From PALSA-693 sp963729695 (GTDB lineage: Bacteria > Actinomycetota > Acidimicrobiia > Acidimicrobiales > Palsa-688): DNA of 64,000 nucleotides. Numbering within the stretch: the first letter of the stretch is position 1; each line of letters opens with the position of its first letter. The stretch covers positions 558,001 to 622,000 of the forward strand of contig CAVSOT010000001.1 in the NCBI GenBank assembly GCA_963729695.1. The letters run 5' to 3'. This document shows, piece by piece, positions 9,156 through 18,041 of the stretch. Below the pieces are notes generated by a model that had not been told where the DNA came from, ran no database searches, and saw only the letters and a program-made list of their open reading frames with translations. A program made the translations under genes and the position numbers.

Positions 9156-10265
9156 TTAGCGAGGATCAAAGCCTATAACGGCGCGAAGGACGTCGCCGTG
9201 ATGCATGGCGTCGAGGGCCTGGTTGACGGCCGTCAAGGTGACGGTTTCGGTAATGAGTTCGTCTAGGAGTAGTCGTCCCTCGCGGTAAAGCTCTACCCAC
9301 AACGGCACGTCCCGGCCAAGGTTGGTGCCCCCGTACGAGACTCCCTGAAGGCGGCGTTCGGTCGAAACGAGGGTCTGGACAGGCACGTCAAGCGTGGTAC
9401 CAGCGGGCGGCCCACCTACGAGGGTGGTTTGGCCACCACGACGCGTCGCCTCCCAGGCTTGCTGGATCGTCGTTGGATTTCCTATGACTTCGAAGGTGAC
9501 GTCTGCGCCGCGGCCGCCGGTAAGTGATCGGACCTGTTCGACCACGTCGCCGTCCCTGGGATGGATCTTATCGGTGGCACCAAACCGCAGGGCTGTATCG
9601 AGCTTCCAGTCGACCAGGTCCACGGCCATGATGCAGCCCGCCTCCCGGTAGCGAGCGCCTTGTATGACATTGAGCCCTACACCGCCGCACCCGAACACGA
9701 CGACCGCGTCGCCGGCTCGGATCGTCGCCATGTTGGTCGCCGCGCCGAACCCGGTGGCCACAGCACACGCCATCACTGCGGCACTGGCGGGAGGTATGTC
9801 AGGGTCAACTTTGACGACCGAGAACTCTGACACGACCGTCTCCTCGGCGAAAGTGCCAGCGCAGACGAATTGATAGATGGGCTGACTACCGAGGCGGAAC
9901 CTTGGCGTACCGTCAGCGAGCCCACCAGAGCCGGCGGCTCGACTTCGGATCTCGCAGAGCTCTGGCTGCCGAACTGAGCAGTAGAAGCATTGACCGCACC
10001 GAAGCGCCGGTCCCAAGATGACCTGGTCTCCAACCGCGACGGACCGAACATCTGGACCCACTGCGATCACCACGCCACAAGCTTCGTGGCCCAACACCAT
10101 GGGCAGTGGGACGGCCACATTGCCGCTCAGGACGCCCAGATCAGAGTGGCAGACACCACTGGCCCTGAGTTTGATCCGGACCTCGTGGTCGTGAGGCTCG
10201 TCAAGCTCGCACTCCATGATCTCGAGCCGTGCGCCCACCCCTGACATCACCGCGGCCCGAATCAC
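9156..10265 (-). CDS. Zinc-dependent alcohol dehydrogenase, MDR superfamily
   Basis: A 369-residue medium-chain dehydrogenase. Catalytic zinc ligands are visible in GVCHSD and LGHEACG, the structural zinc loop as CGQCFYCSVRQPELC, and the NAD site as VVFGCGGVGLN with VDLVDWK after beta-2 (acidic, so NAD). Length and layout resemble class III/mycothiol- or NDMA-type alcohol dehydrogenases. It follows the P450 gene on the same strand with an 80-bp gap, suggesting a hydroxylation-then-oxidation pair. A GGAAGGGG precedes the GTG at 10265. Confidence 0.88.
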   Translation of the reverse strand: MIRAAVMSGVGARLEIMECELDEPHDHEVRIKLRASGVCHSDLGVLSGNVAVPLPMVLGHEACGVVIAVGPDVRSVAVGDQVILGPALRCGQCFYCSVRQPELCEIRSRAAGSGGLADGTPRFRLGSQPIYQFVCAGTFAEETVVSEFSVVKVDPDIPPASAAVMACAVATGFGAATNMATIRAGDAVVVFGCGGVGLNVIQGARYREAGCIMAVDLVDWKLDTALRFGATDKIHPRDGDVVEQVRSLTGGRGADVTFEVIGNPTTIQQAWEATRRGGQTTLVGGPPAGTTLDVPVQTLVSTERRLQGVSYGGTNLGRDVPLWVELYREGRLLLDELITETVTLTAVNQALDAMHHGDVLRAVIGFDPR

Positions 10266-10344
10266 CGCACCCCTTCCCGAGGACGCAAGCGTCGAGGAAG
10301 TGTCGAGCGGCTGATGAACCAGCCAGAATCCCTCGGCGACACGG

Positions 10345-11541
10345 TTAACAAGTTCGGGGCCGAAACGTCACTGGCAGGGAAGCGACACCTCGGGTCTGTG
10401 ACCCGTAGTAGGTCACGGTGGCGTCCGGTTGGAGCCTCAGGTCCTCGATGGCGAGAAGCAGCTCTTCGGCAGCGACCCGCACCTGGAGGCGGGCCAGGTT
10501 CGATCCGATGCAACGATGCACCCCCACCCCGAAACTGAGGTGGCGTTTGACCTCTCTGTCGAGATCGACATTTGTGGGATCCGCGAACATGCGCGGGTCC
10601 CGGTTCGCCCCTGCGAACATCATCAGGACCCAATCACCTGCTGCGATTGGGCATCCGCCGATCTCGGTATCTTTGGTGGCGTAGCGGGCCATGTACGGGT
10701 TAGGAGTCTCGAGCCTCAGGCACTCCTCGACCAGGGACGGTACGAGGATCGGCTGATCACGCACGCGTTCCTGGAGCTCAGGCCGTTCGCACAGCACTCG
10801 GGTGATGGCGCCAAGAAGGTTGGCGGAGGTGCCAAACCCACCCTGGATAAGTAGTAGAAGCGCCCGGACTTGGTCGTCTCGACTGAGCGGTAGGTTTCGC
10901 GGGAGTTCGTTCAGGAGCGTGTCCACGAGGTCGTCGCGGCGCGGCTCCGCATCCCGGCTTTCCAAATACGACGCACACCATGTCTCCATTTCATGGAATG
11001 CTTCCACCCGCCCGTCGACGGTACCGTACGAAAAACGGTGGCTCATGTCTCGCATTGCGTCGATCTCGCCGGCGTCAACATCGAGAATGACAGTGAAGAA
11101 GACAGTCGGGGGGTAAATCCGGTTGTAGGAGGATGCCAGGTCGCACCGGCCCGCGTCGGCGAAGCCGCTGATGAGGTCCTTGGCCACCACGCGCATGGCC
11201 GACTCGTACACGCTGACCCGTTCCGCGGTCAGCCTCGGGTTAACCACCCGCCGGTAGGCGCGCTGGGTCGGCGGGTCGTGCCAAATCGGCAAGATCGGTG
11301 CGAGCGGCACAGGCGGGAAACCCGACCCGTGGGTCGAGGTGAACGTCTGCCAGTCCTGGCCGACAGCCAATACCTCGTCCTGCGAGCTGACAACCCAGAA
11401 CCCGCCGTACTCCTCGCTGCGGCCCACCGGGCAACGGTCGCGCCACGCGTCGATGAGTTCAAAGTAGTCCGGCCGTGCCGACGCGGCGAGCGGATCGAAT
11501 CCCCGCCACCCGTCATGCTCCAAGCCGGTGACTTCGAACAC
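10345..11541 (-). CDS. Cytochrome P450
   Basis: About 398 residues, soluble bacterial type. The ExxR motif is EECLR and the heme-ligand loop is FGVGVHRCIGSNLA with the axial cysteine. The I-helix motif reads GGFGTS, so the usual acidic residue before the conserved threonine is glycine. The GTG at 11541 has GGAGG six bases before it and is preferred to the upstream in-frame GTG at 11568. It probably oxygenates a hydrophobic ring substrate, with ferredoxin and reductase supplied from elsewhere. The alcohol dehydrogenase gene follows. An inverted copy of TAAATAGCTA lies 33 bp upstream. Confidence 0.9.
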   Translation of the reverse strand: MFEVTGLEHDGWRGFDPLAASARPDYFELIDAWRDRCPVGRSEEYGGFWVVSSQDEVLAVGQDWQTFTSTHGSGFPPVPLAPILPIWHDPPTQRAYRRVVNPRLTAERVSVYESAMRVVAKDLISGFADAGRCDLASSYNRIYPPTVFFTVILDVDAGEIDAMRDMSHRFSYGTVDGRVEAFHEMETWCASYLESRDAEPRRDDLVDTLLNELPRNLPLSRDDQVRALLLLIQGGFGTSANLLGAITRVLCERPELQERVRDQPILVPSLVEECLRLETPNPYMARYATKDTEIGGCPIAAGDWVLMMFAGANRDPRMFADPTNVDLDREVKRHLSFGVGVHRCIGSNLARLQVRVAAEELLLAIEDLRLQPDATVTYYGSQTRGVASLPVTFRPRTC

Positions 11542-11573
11542 TACGCACCTCCGATGCTGAGCGACCAATACGT

Positions 11574-11583
11574 TAGCTATTTA
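11574..11583 (-). promoter_or_regulatory. Shared 10-mer upstream of P450
   Basis: Read on the minus strand this is TAAATAGCTA, identical to 7539-7548 upstream of the LLM gene. An identical AT-rich 10-mer in both promoter regions of a GC-rich locus suggests a common regulator site. No binding evidence. Confidence 0.3.
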
Positions 11584-12202
11584 GGACGGGTCGTCGCAAC
11601 AGCCGAGCTTCGGCTTGGTTTAGGGTGGTTGCTGACGCGAGATTTTGCTAGTCGAATCGCACAATCTCGGGTGTCACATGCGCTATCCAGCGTGGTTGGG
11701 CGTTCCGCCTCGCAATCCCTCAGATCTGACCGGCATCGAGAACCTCATCGGATCTTGGCGTATAGGAGCCAACATCGCTGTGAGGGCCAATCCGAGTATG
11801 CAGGCAGTAATTCGTTGGTCGAGGGGAATCAGTTGCGGCGGATCGGCGAACGCGGCAGCAACGGCGGACGGCGACCCGGCTCCTTAGCGACGGTTGCTGT
11901 TACGTCGGAGACGAGGATGCACCAGGACCGTGCGCATTTGGTCATGGGCGCGCTGCATGCGGCGGGGGAGGCGAGGTCGGCGATCGGTTGGAATGACCAC
12001 TCTTACTGGCGTGACTGCCACCGACATGATGTTTGTGCGGAATCGCGGGCGTCGACGTCCTGCTCCTCGGTTCGGGTCGGAAGGTGGGGAGTTCGATGTC
12101 ATCCAGATCAGGGCGTCCCAGGGTTATAGGGGTGATGGGCACGCCGACGCGAGTCGTTCCGGCGAGCTTGTGTTATGCGAAGACGGGCATCGGCTGGCCC
12201 GG
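11584..12202. other. Intergenic region without recognised gene
   Basis: Open frames exist on both strands but none shows a known domain, a good start or conserved-looking protein character. I see no RNA gene or repeat. It separates the P450 operon from the broken XRE regulator. Confidence 0.4.
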
Positions 12203-12208
12203 TAGACT
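12203..12208 (+). promoter_or_regulatory. -10 box of leaderless XRE gene
   Basis: TAGACT is followed by seven bases and then the GTG at 12216, the spacing expected when transcription begins at the start codon. No ribosome binding site is present. Confidence 0.5.
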
Positions 12209-12215
12209 TGTCCTA

Positions 12216-13060
12216 GTGCGTCAACGCTCTGTGGACACCTGCACAACACTCGGAGAGTCCATCGGCGACAACGTTGCTCGACTTCCGCAAAGTGCGTGAC
12301 CTGTCACAGGAACGACTCGCGGAAGCCTCCGGAGTAGGCGTCGATACGATCGCCCATCTCGAGCAAGGCAAACGCTCCACGATACGGCCATCAACACTCC
12401 GGAAGCTAGCGTCGGCCTTGGATATCAGCATTGACAGATTGATCGGCCGAGCAGAAAGTCATCAGCCAGAAGAGCAGCGCATACCGCATTGCGTCGGGCA
12501 ATTTCCGCCAATTCGTATGTGCCCGATCTTGAAAGTCTTGCCGACGCTCGAGACACAATTGAGTTCGACGAACTTGAGCATGAGACACGGCGCGCTTGGC
12601 AAGCGTACGTCGACGGTCGGCACACCAAACTCCTGAGCACCCTCCCGGTCATCTTGCTCGACGGCAGACGGCTGGTCGACTCCACGACCGACGATCGGAA
12701 GGCTAGGGCTTATCGCTTTTTATCGATTGCCTACCGCCTCGGAGCCGGCATAACCAGTCGCCTGGGCTTCACGGACCTGTCCTGGATGTCAGCCGAACGA
12801 GCCTTCCACTCGGCACACTTCTGCGACTCACCCGACCTTGAAACGGCAATTTCTCTCCGTTATCTCGCTTGGACTCTTGTTCGCCAAGATAGATTCGACG
12901 AAGCTGAAAGCGTCGCCACGGCAGCCGCTGAACGCATCCAACCGGCAATGCTCGACCGCGACGCGGAGCGCGCTGGGGTCTTCGGCAACCTCTTGTTCAA
13001 TGCAGCCAGCGCAGCGGTCCTAGCGGGGCGGCCCGGGCGGGCGGACGACCTCAGACGAAC
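12216..13060 (+). pseudogene. XRE-family HTH regulator, frameshifted and truncated
   Basis: The gene starts at GTG 12216 (VRQRSVDTCTTLGESIGDNV). Near 12275 the frame shifts into the helix-turn-helix itself: VRDLSQERLAEASGVGVDT, then LRKLASALDISIDRLIG. A second shift near 12490 leads to a helical TPR-like part (ISANSYVPDLESLADARD to RYLAWTLVRQDRFDEAES) that ends abruptly near 13060 in sequence without family character. Intact relatives would be XRE-type regulators with a C-terminal helical repeat domain. Two shifts and a lost end make a functional product unlikely. Confidence 0.7.
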
Positions 13061-13419
13061 TACCCGGATGGAACGACCACCGAAACTACGCCGCCACCCC
13101 CGCAGCGACAGGACCTCAATGACAGACTCAGTCCTTGTGGGATACACACGAACTCTCCAGCACAGCTTCATGATGTCGATGGATGTCGATGGAATCGGCC
13201 CTTCTATTGTCCGTTGGTTTGTAAGCCGAGTCGGGTATTCCACCCAGATGTCCGGTGTCCTCCCACCCTGCCCGCTGATCGGAGGCAGACCCGTAGTGTC
13301 GCGGGACCCCCAACTCGGGGCTGCGGGAAGGGGGGTTCCCCGAGCATGCCTGAGTGATCAAGACACTCACCCGGAGTGATCTGCCGCCAGACTCGTCGGC
13401 GATCAGCACTAGTGGTCTA

Positions 13420-14688
13420 TCAGGACGAAGAGGCGCTCTCGCAGGTGGTCTGGCCGTTGTTGGCCATGCTGCCCACGCCGTTCGCCACATGGAACGTGAA
13501 CCAGCAGTCGATTTTGTGCGGCTGGTTGGCCGTGAAGGTCAGCGGCGGTGAAATTCCACCCAACGTGTCCCCCTTGAGGGAGTCGAGCCCGCTGACGACC
13601 TCAGCCGCGCTGGGAGTGTCGCTCGCCCCGAGTCCACCGGCCTTCACTGCGTCCTCCAGCAGGACCCCTGAGGCCCAGGCGATCTCATTCGCTTCGGTCC
13701 AGCTGCTGGCGTTCTGCCGGAGGCCCGGATAGTACTTATCCACCGCCGAGTTCATCGCCTGTATGGCCGGTATGGTGGAGGTGAATGGAACGTCAGGCAT
13801 CTCGGCCCACATGTTGTCCTTGATCCCTGGGCTGGTTAGGTAGGTCGAGGCCAGTCCCGATCCCTGGATCAGATAGATGGGGTGGTAGTTCTGGCGATTG
13901 CAGTCCGCCGCGACTCTTACCACCGTCTGATTATTTTGGAACACGGCCAACCCGGTGATATGGGCTTGCTCCGCGGCTACGCATTGTGCCGTGAAGTTTG
14001 GAGACGCCACCGCGGCCGAGGACGCGATGGGCAGCCCAAGACCGGCTTTCTGAGCTGCGGCCCGCAGAGGCGGGATGAGCTCGGAGCACTGTGGCGCCTC
14101 GGCGCAGTACAGGGCGCCCAGGTTGGTGGCTCCGGCCGTCTTGGCTGTGGCGACTATCCCCGGGATGGTGGTGTCCGCCGTCCCACTTGGCGAGTAGAAG
14201 TCCGGGTTGGTGCCGAAGTCTAGAGACGACTGGTCGTAGCCAACCACGGGGATGTTGGCCGCCTTGGCCGTCGCGGCCCAGGACTGCTCGAGTACGCTGC
14301 CGTCGCCGATGGCGACAACTTTGTCCGCTATCAGAGACTCGGCGTCGCTGAACGATGTCGCCGGACTACTTCCGTCGTCTCTCACGATCAGCTGAACCGG
14401 ATGACCGTTTATCCCGCCGGACGCGTTTACGCTTTTGGCCCAAGCCTGATAGACCTCGGTGTAAGGAGCCACAAACGGGCCCAACGCGCCCGAGCACGAG
14501 CAGATCACTCCGACCTTGATGGGGGCTCCCGCAGCCTGCCCCGATGTAGTCGCTCCCGTCGAGGCACCGGTCGACGAAGAACCCGACGTTGGACTAGTAG
14601 CACTATGGCTGCTGCTTGATCCACACCCGGCAATAGCAGCAACCGCCGCCACCACAGCCCCCGACAACAGCGCACGTCTCAGCAACAT
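13420..14688 (-). CDS. Branched-chain amino acid-type ABC transporter substrate-binding lipoprotein
   Basis: A 422-residue periplasmic-binding protein of the type I (LivJ/Peripla_BP_6) family. Residues 1-22 are a lipoprotein signal ending at AAIAGC, with Cys22 as lipid anchor, then a Ser/Thr-rich linker. The binding core starts at PIKVGVICSCSGALG. It captures a small ligand outside the membrane for an ABC importer, but no permease or ATPase gene lies nearby. A close paralogue is at 34768-36021, sharing blocks such as EDAVKAGGLG.SDTPSAAEVV and GLDSLKGDTLGG, so the two probably arose by duplication. Ligand unknown; relatives in degraders often serve aromatic or cyclic acids. Confidence 0.87.
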   Translation of the reverse strand: MLLRRALLSGAVVAAVAAIAGCGSSSSHSATSPTSGSSSTGASTGATTSGQAAGAPIKVGVICSCSGALGPFVAPYTEVYQAWAKSVNASGGINGHPVQLIVRDDGSSPATSFSDAESLIADKVVAIGDGSVLEQSWAATAKAANIPVVGYDQSSLDFGTNPDFYSPSGTADTTIPGIVATAKTAGATNLGALYCAEAPQCSELIPPLRAAAQKAGLGLPIASSAAVASPNFTAQCVAAEQAHITGLAVFQNNQTVVRVAADCNRQNYHPIYLIQGSGLASTYLTSPGIKDNMWAEMPDVPFTSTIPAIQAMNSAVDKYYPGLRQNASSWTEANEIAWASGVLLEDAVKAGGLGASDTPSAAEVVSGLDSLKGDTLGGISPPLTFTANQPHKIDCWFTFHVANGVGSMANNGQTTCESASSS

Positions 14689-15102
14689 TTGGCCATCTCC
14701 TCGATAATTTCATGCGCGAGCCCGGATCCACTTCGCTCGGCCCCCACTGGCTCTGACGCTTAGACGAAGCCAGCACTTGAATTCCTGACAGAAGATAGCC
14801 AAGGCGGATCGGGTGGTCCAGTCACCCCCTAGAAGGTCGAAAGGGCTCCAGAGGCCAGAAATCGAAAGTCCGAACCAAGGTTGAGATGGTTGTAATCTGT
14901 GCCGACCATCAGGTTTCCCCTCGCCGGCGTGTTGAACGAGACAGAGGACATCATCGTCGATCTGACACACGAATAGAGATCGCTACCAGCCTTGAGCTCA
15001 CTGTGCGATCGTCGGGGCCCTCCATCCCCTCTAGCCATCCCGCTCCTCTCCTGGGCCCTGGCCCTAACCTCGAGGATGGGACGTTCCGTCATACACCACC
15101 CC
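14689..15102. other. Intergenic region without recognised gene
   Basis: The 414 bp between the binding-protein gene and the end of the second P450 contain no frame with family character, no clear hairpin and no repeat. Confidence 0.4.
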
Positions 15103-16368
15103 CTAGCTACGTCGGAAGAGGAGGTGGATCCGACGTGGTGTCCGAGGTCCGGGCGAGTAGCCCTCGGCGGCCTCGGGTCCGCCAAGCCGGAACGGGCCGA
15201 TGCGCTGGATGAAGCGGTCCAAGGCAAGTTCGAGGGCTCGCCGGGCGAGGTGTGAGCCAAGGCAGCGGTGCGGTCCGATCCCGAACGCGGCGTGCCCTTT
15301 CTCACGACGATGCAGGTTGTACTCGTCCGGCATATCGAACTTCGCCGGGTCGCGGTTTGCGCCTGCCCATGACATGCGCACCGTGTCTCCGGCACGTATG
15401 GGGCAGCCGCCGAGCTCGGTTTCGCCGGTGACGAGTCGTGGACTGTCGGCGATTGGACTGAACGCTCGGAGTCCCTCGTCGACCGCCACCGGTATGAGGT
15501 TGGGGTTGGTGGCCAGCTGCGTTTGAATCTCGGGGTGCTCGGCCAGGAAGAGCAACGTGCTAGTGAGCGCGCTCTGCGTCGTCGTGAGACTTCCGAAGAT
15601 CAACACCTTTATGGCCCCGACCATGTCCTGCATGGACGCCGGCTCGCCGTCGAGCTGCGTCTCTAAGATGCCGCCCAGCAAGTCATCCACGGGTCGGTCG
15701 GACGCAGCCCGGGCCTCGAGGAGCGACCAAGCGAGCCGTTCGACTTGTTCGTACCCGGCGAGCATGGTGGCGATCTCTACTGGTGCCGGTCCACGATTCA
15801 GGGCCAGGTCCGCCGACGCTTGCGCTTCGGCAACATGCTCGCGAGGCACCTTGAGAAATTCACCGAACACCACGAGCCCAGGCAATGGGCGGGTGAATTC
15901 GCCCACGGCATCGCACGACCCGCGGTCGGCGAATCCGTCGACGAGACCATCGATGATTCGCAGAATCCCGGCCTCGTGACGTTGGACCGCTTCGGGGGAG
16001 AAATGCGGGTTGAGCGCTCGTCGCCACTCACGATGCAGGGGCGGATCCATCTCGATCGGGACCATGCGTCCGCCCTGATGGCGCGCTTGATGGATGTTTT
16101 GGGAGCTGAATCGTCTCCAGTCCTGCGCCACTTCGCACACTTGATCGAAGCTGGTGACCAGCCAACTGTTCGGTCCCTGCCGGGCCGGGCATCCTCGCCG
16201 AACGGCCGCGGCGAGGCGGTAGTACGCGTCGTTGAACTCGGGGTTGCGCTCGTCCAACGACTCGACCAGCAGCGACGCACCACCATCTGGCCTCACGTCG
16301 ACGAACCTTCGGGAACGGAGATCACTTCGATCATCGATCCGCTGCTCCAACCGCGTCTTCCTCAGCAT
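15103..16368 (-). CDS. Cytochrome P450
   Basis: About 421 residues from the ATG at 16368. The heme loop is FGIGPHRCLGSHLA, and the ExxR equivalent lies in VDEGLRAF (E-G-L-R). The I-helix region reads LIFGSLTTTQS, so the usual acidic residue before the conserved threonine is missing. Helix C carries DPPLHREWRRALNPHFSPEAV, as in bacterial P450s. The open frame extends upstream to 16686, but that part is the cupin gene read in another frame. The start overlaps the end of the cupin gene by 38 bp, so the two are translated from one message. Confidence 0.9.
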   Translation of the reverse strand: MLRKTRLEQRIDDRSDLRSRRFVDVRPDGGASLLVESLDERNPEFNDAYYRLAAAVRRGCPARQGPNSWLVTSFDQVCEVAQDWRRFSSQNIHQARHQGGRMVPIEMDPPLHREWRRALNPHFSPEAVQRHEAGILRIIDGLVDGFADRGSCDAVGEFTRPLPGLVVFGEFLKVPREHVAEAQASADLALNRGPAPVEIATMLAGYEQVERLAWSLLEARAASDRPVDDLLGGILETQLDGEPASMQDMVGAIKVLIFGSLTTTQSALTSTLLFLAEHPEIQTQLATNPNLIPVAVDEGLRAFSPIADSPRLVTGETELGGCPIRAGDTVRMSWAGANRDPAKFDMPDEYNLHRREKGHAAFGIGPHRCLGSHLARRALELALDRFIQRIGPFRLGGPEAAEGYSPGPRTPRRIHLLFRRS

Positions 16369-16720
16369 ACGACGGATAGAGGTCCCCAGCCCCCCCGATG
16401 AGTGTGAACACGCACCCCTCCGGTCCGGCCTTTTCCGGCCCGTAGAAGTGCCCGGCACGGACCCAGCGGATGTCGCCGGCCCGGTAAAGCCTGTCGACGC
16501 CTGACCCATCGGGCCCGAAGGAGATCGACCCTTCGTTGATGATATAGATCGTGTCGCACTTGTGCCAATGCGCCGGCACCTCGTGGTCAGGATCGAACTG
16601 CAACTGCACAATCCACGGCCCGAGTTCGACGCTCTCACCGAGGTGGCGCATCCGCGAACCGGCCCGTGGCAGTTCGACCCACGCAATGACGTTGGGGCTT
16701 CCCCCCCACGAGTTGAGCAT
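16331..16720 (-). CDS. Small cupin-domain protein
   Basis: A 129-residue single cupin. The metal-site first motif is HEVPAHWHKCDTIYIINEG and the second is WVRAGHFYGPEKAG. GAGGAGG precedes the ATG at 16720. It shares a transcript and a 38-bp overlap with the downstream P450. Small cupins of this type can be dioxygenases, isomerases or ligand-binding proteins; the linkage suggests it handles the P450 substrate or product. Confidence 0.82.
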   Translation of the reverse strand: MLNSWGGSPNVIAWVELPRAGSRMRHLGESVELGPWIVQLQFDPDHEVPAHWHKCDTIYIINEGSISFGPDGSGVDRLYRAGDIRWVRAGHFYGPEKAGPEGCVFTLIGGAGDLYPSYAEEDAVGAADR

Positions 16721-16739
16721 CTGTGTACCTCCTCTTCGC

Positions 16740-17205
16740 GCCTACCAGCTGTCTGGTCGACGGCTCGACCGTACCGGCCAGGGGGGTCGCACTGCCAGTA
16801 GCTCCCACGGGCAGACTTTCAACTCGTCCACGACCAGGAGCCGTAAATGATAGAGCCTGAGGCGTGTCCAAGCCTTGGTGACGCTGCCGTCAGTCATTTC
16901 ATAGCAGTCTGCATCAACGCGGAAGTGCGCAGCGCGAGATCAGTCTGCCGACCCGGCACAAACGAGGTGTCGTGGCCGACCGCGAGCGCACGGAGGGACC
17001 ACGAGTGGCGGGACCACGACTGGCGGGACCACGACTGGTCTCCTGACGGCTGCCAGTCGCACCATGCCTCAGGCTTACCGTGCGTCCCTACTTTCATCCC
17101 TACAACGCGGCGTGGGTGACCGGGATTCGACGGTGCTCGACGGTAGCCAGACTGTGGTTCATCAGCGGTTTGGGTGCTCAACCGAGCTAGATGAACAATC
17201 CGATG
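16740..17205. other. Non-coding stretch before the left att repeat
   Basis: No gene is supported. It holds a short tandem repeat (16995-17039) and leads into the tRNA-derived repeat at 17206. Confidence 0.4.
16995..17039. repeat. 15-bp tandem repeat, three copies
   Basis: Three consecutive copies of GGGACCACGACTGGC, the first and third each with one difference. It lies about 170 bp left of the att repeat. Confidence 0.75.
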
Positions 17206-17257
17206 CTGACTGTTAATCCGTTGGTTGAGAGTTCGAGTCTCTCCCCCGGAGCAGCCA
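17206..17257 (+). repeat. Left att-like direct repeat: 3' half of tRNA-Asn
   Basis: These 52 bases match 39592-39643 with one mismatch. They read as the 3' half of a tRNA-Asn: anticodon loop CTGTTAA (anticodon GTT), 3' anticodon stem TCCGT, T-arm GAGAG-TTCGAGT-CTCTC, then CCCCGGAG. The 5' side of the anticodon stem (ACGGA expected) is absent, so this is not a complete tRNA. Integrases commonly use exactly this part of tRNA genes as attachment site. Confidence 0.8.
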
Positions 17258-17396
17258 TAAGCGCAGGTCAAGATGCTTGCCCCATCTCTCCGGCGGTCGA
17301 CTCCCGAAAGAGCTATCCCTACAAAATCCCCACTCGGACCCTGCCGGACCGATACTGCGTCCGACCGTGGCGACGGTCCGTGCACGGTAGCCCAGG

Positions 17397-17690
17397 ATGT
17401 GGGAGGTCCGCGTGTACGTGGGGCGCGGACCCGGTGACCAACGTGCCTCGCCAGATCTCCCGAGTCGTCCACGGCGGACCCCGCACCAAAAAAGGGGACC
17501 CGCCGAAAGCGCCCGGTCAATGTCGCGAAGATGGCCAGCCCCCCCACCCGTCCGCCAAGGCCGTATCGTGCCACCAACGCCGGAAGAGGTGCGCACCATC
17601 ATCGAGCTAGCTCAGGGGCGCAACCCGGACGTTGCCGCGTTGATCACGCTCGCCGACCTCACCGGTGCCCGCCGCGGGGAGCGCGACTTA
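17397..17690 (+). pseudogene. Tyrosine integrase remnant next to att repeat
   Basis: Fragments of a phage/ICE-type tyrosine recombinase lie in three frames. They are the N-terminal arm (MWEVRVYVGR, then DPVTNVPRQISRVVHGG), then NVAKMASPPTRPPRPYR, then the start of the catalytic domain (PEEVRTIIELAQGRNPDVAA with TGARRGE, holding the first catalytic arginine). The core-binding domain and everything after the first arginine are lost. Its position 140 bp from the tRNA-Asn repeat fits an integrase beside its attachment site. Confidence 0.7.
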
Positions 17691-17806
17691 CTCCCCGTGC
17701 GCGCCCCATGTACGACGACCCGTCGCCGGATTTGTCACCTCTCGAGTGGTTTTCCTACGTCGAGCGGTTCGGCGCGATACGGTCACCCCCGGCGGACGGC
17801 TAACGC

Positions 17807-18010
17807 TTAGCCGACGATCGCGCCGAGGGCGTCGAGGTCCTCGGGGGTGAGGTCCCAGTTCGCCGCGGCGGCGTTCGCGATGATCTGATCCGGCCCTGTC
17901 GCGCCTGCAATGACTGACGCCACCGCCGGCTGGCTAACTAACCACGAAACGGCCAGCTCGAGCAGGGTGTGACCACGTTCCCGCGCGAACGCGACGGAAA
18001 TGACCAACGA
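17807..18010 (-). pseudogene. Aldo/keto reductase C-terminal fragment
   Basis: Read leftward, this gives FARERGHTLLELAVSWLVSQ, then PAVASVIAGATGPDQI and a terminal LTPEDLDALGAIV, the C-terminal end of a typical aldo/keto reductase. The first three quarters, including the catalytic tyrosine, are missing. Upstream sequence is taken over by the end of the sugar-phosphate isomerase-like gene, so this is a deletion remnant. Confidence 0.75.
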
Positions 18011-18041
18011 CGGCCCGTGCGTTACTGACGGCGTCAATTAC

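Noticed and set aside
13311..13341. Terminator hairpin after the binding-protein gene
   Set aside because: The G/C-run pairing is imprecise, there is no T-run, and it lies about 80 bp beyond the stop; too weak to call.
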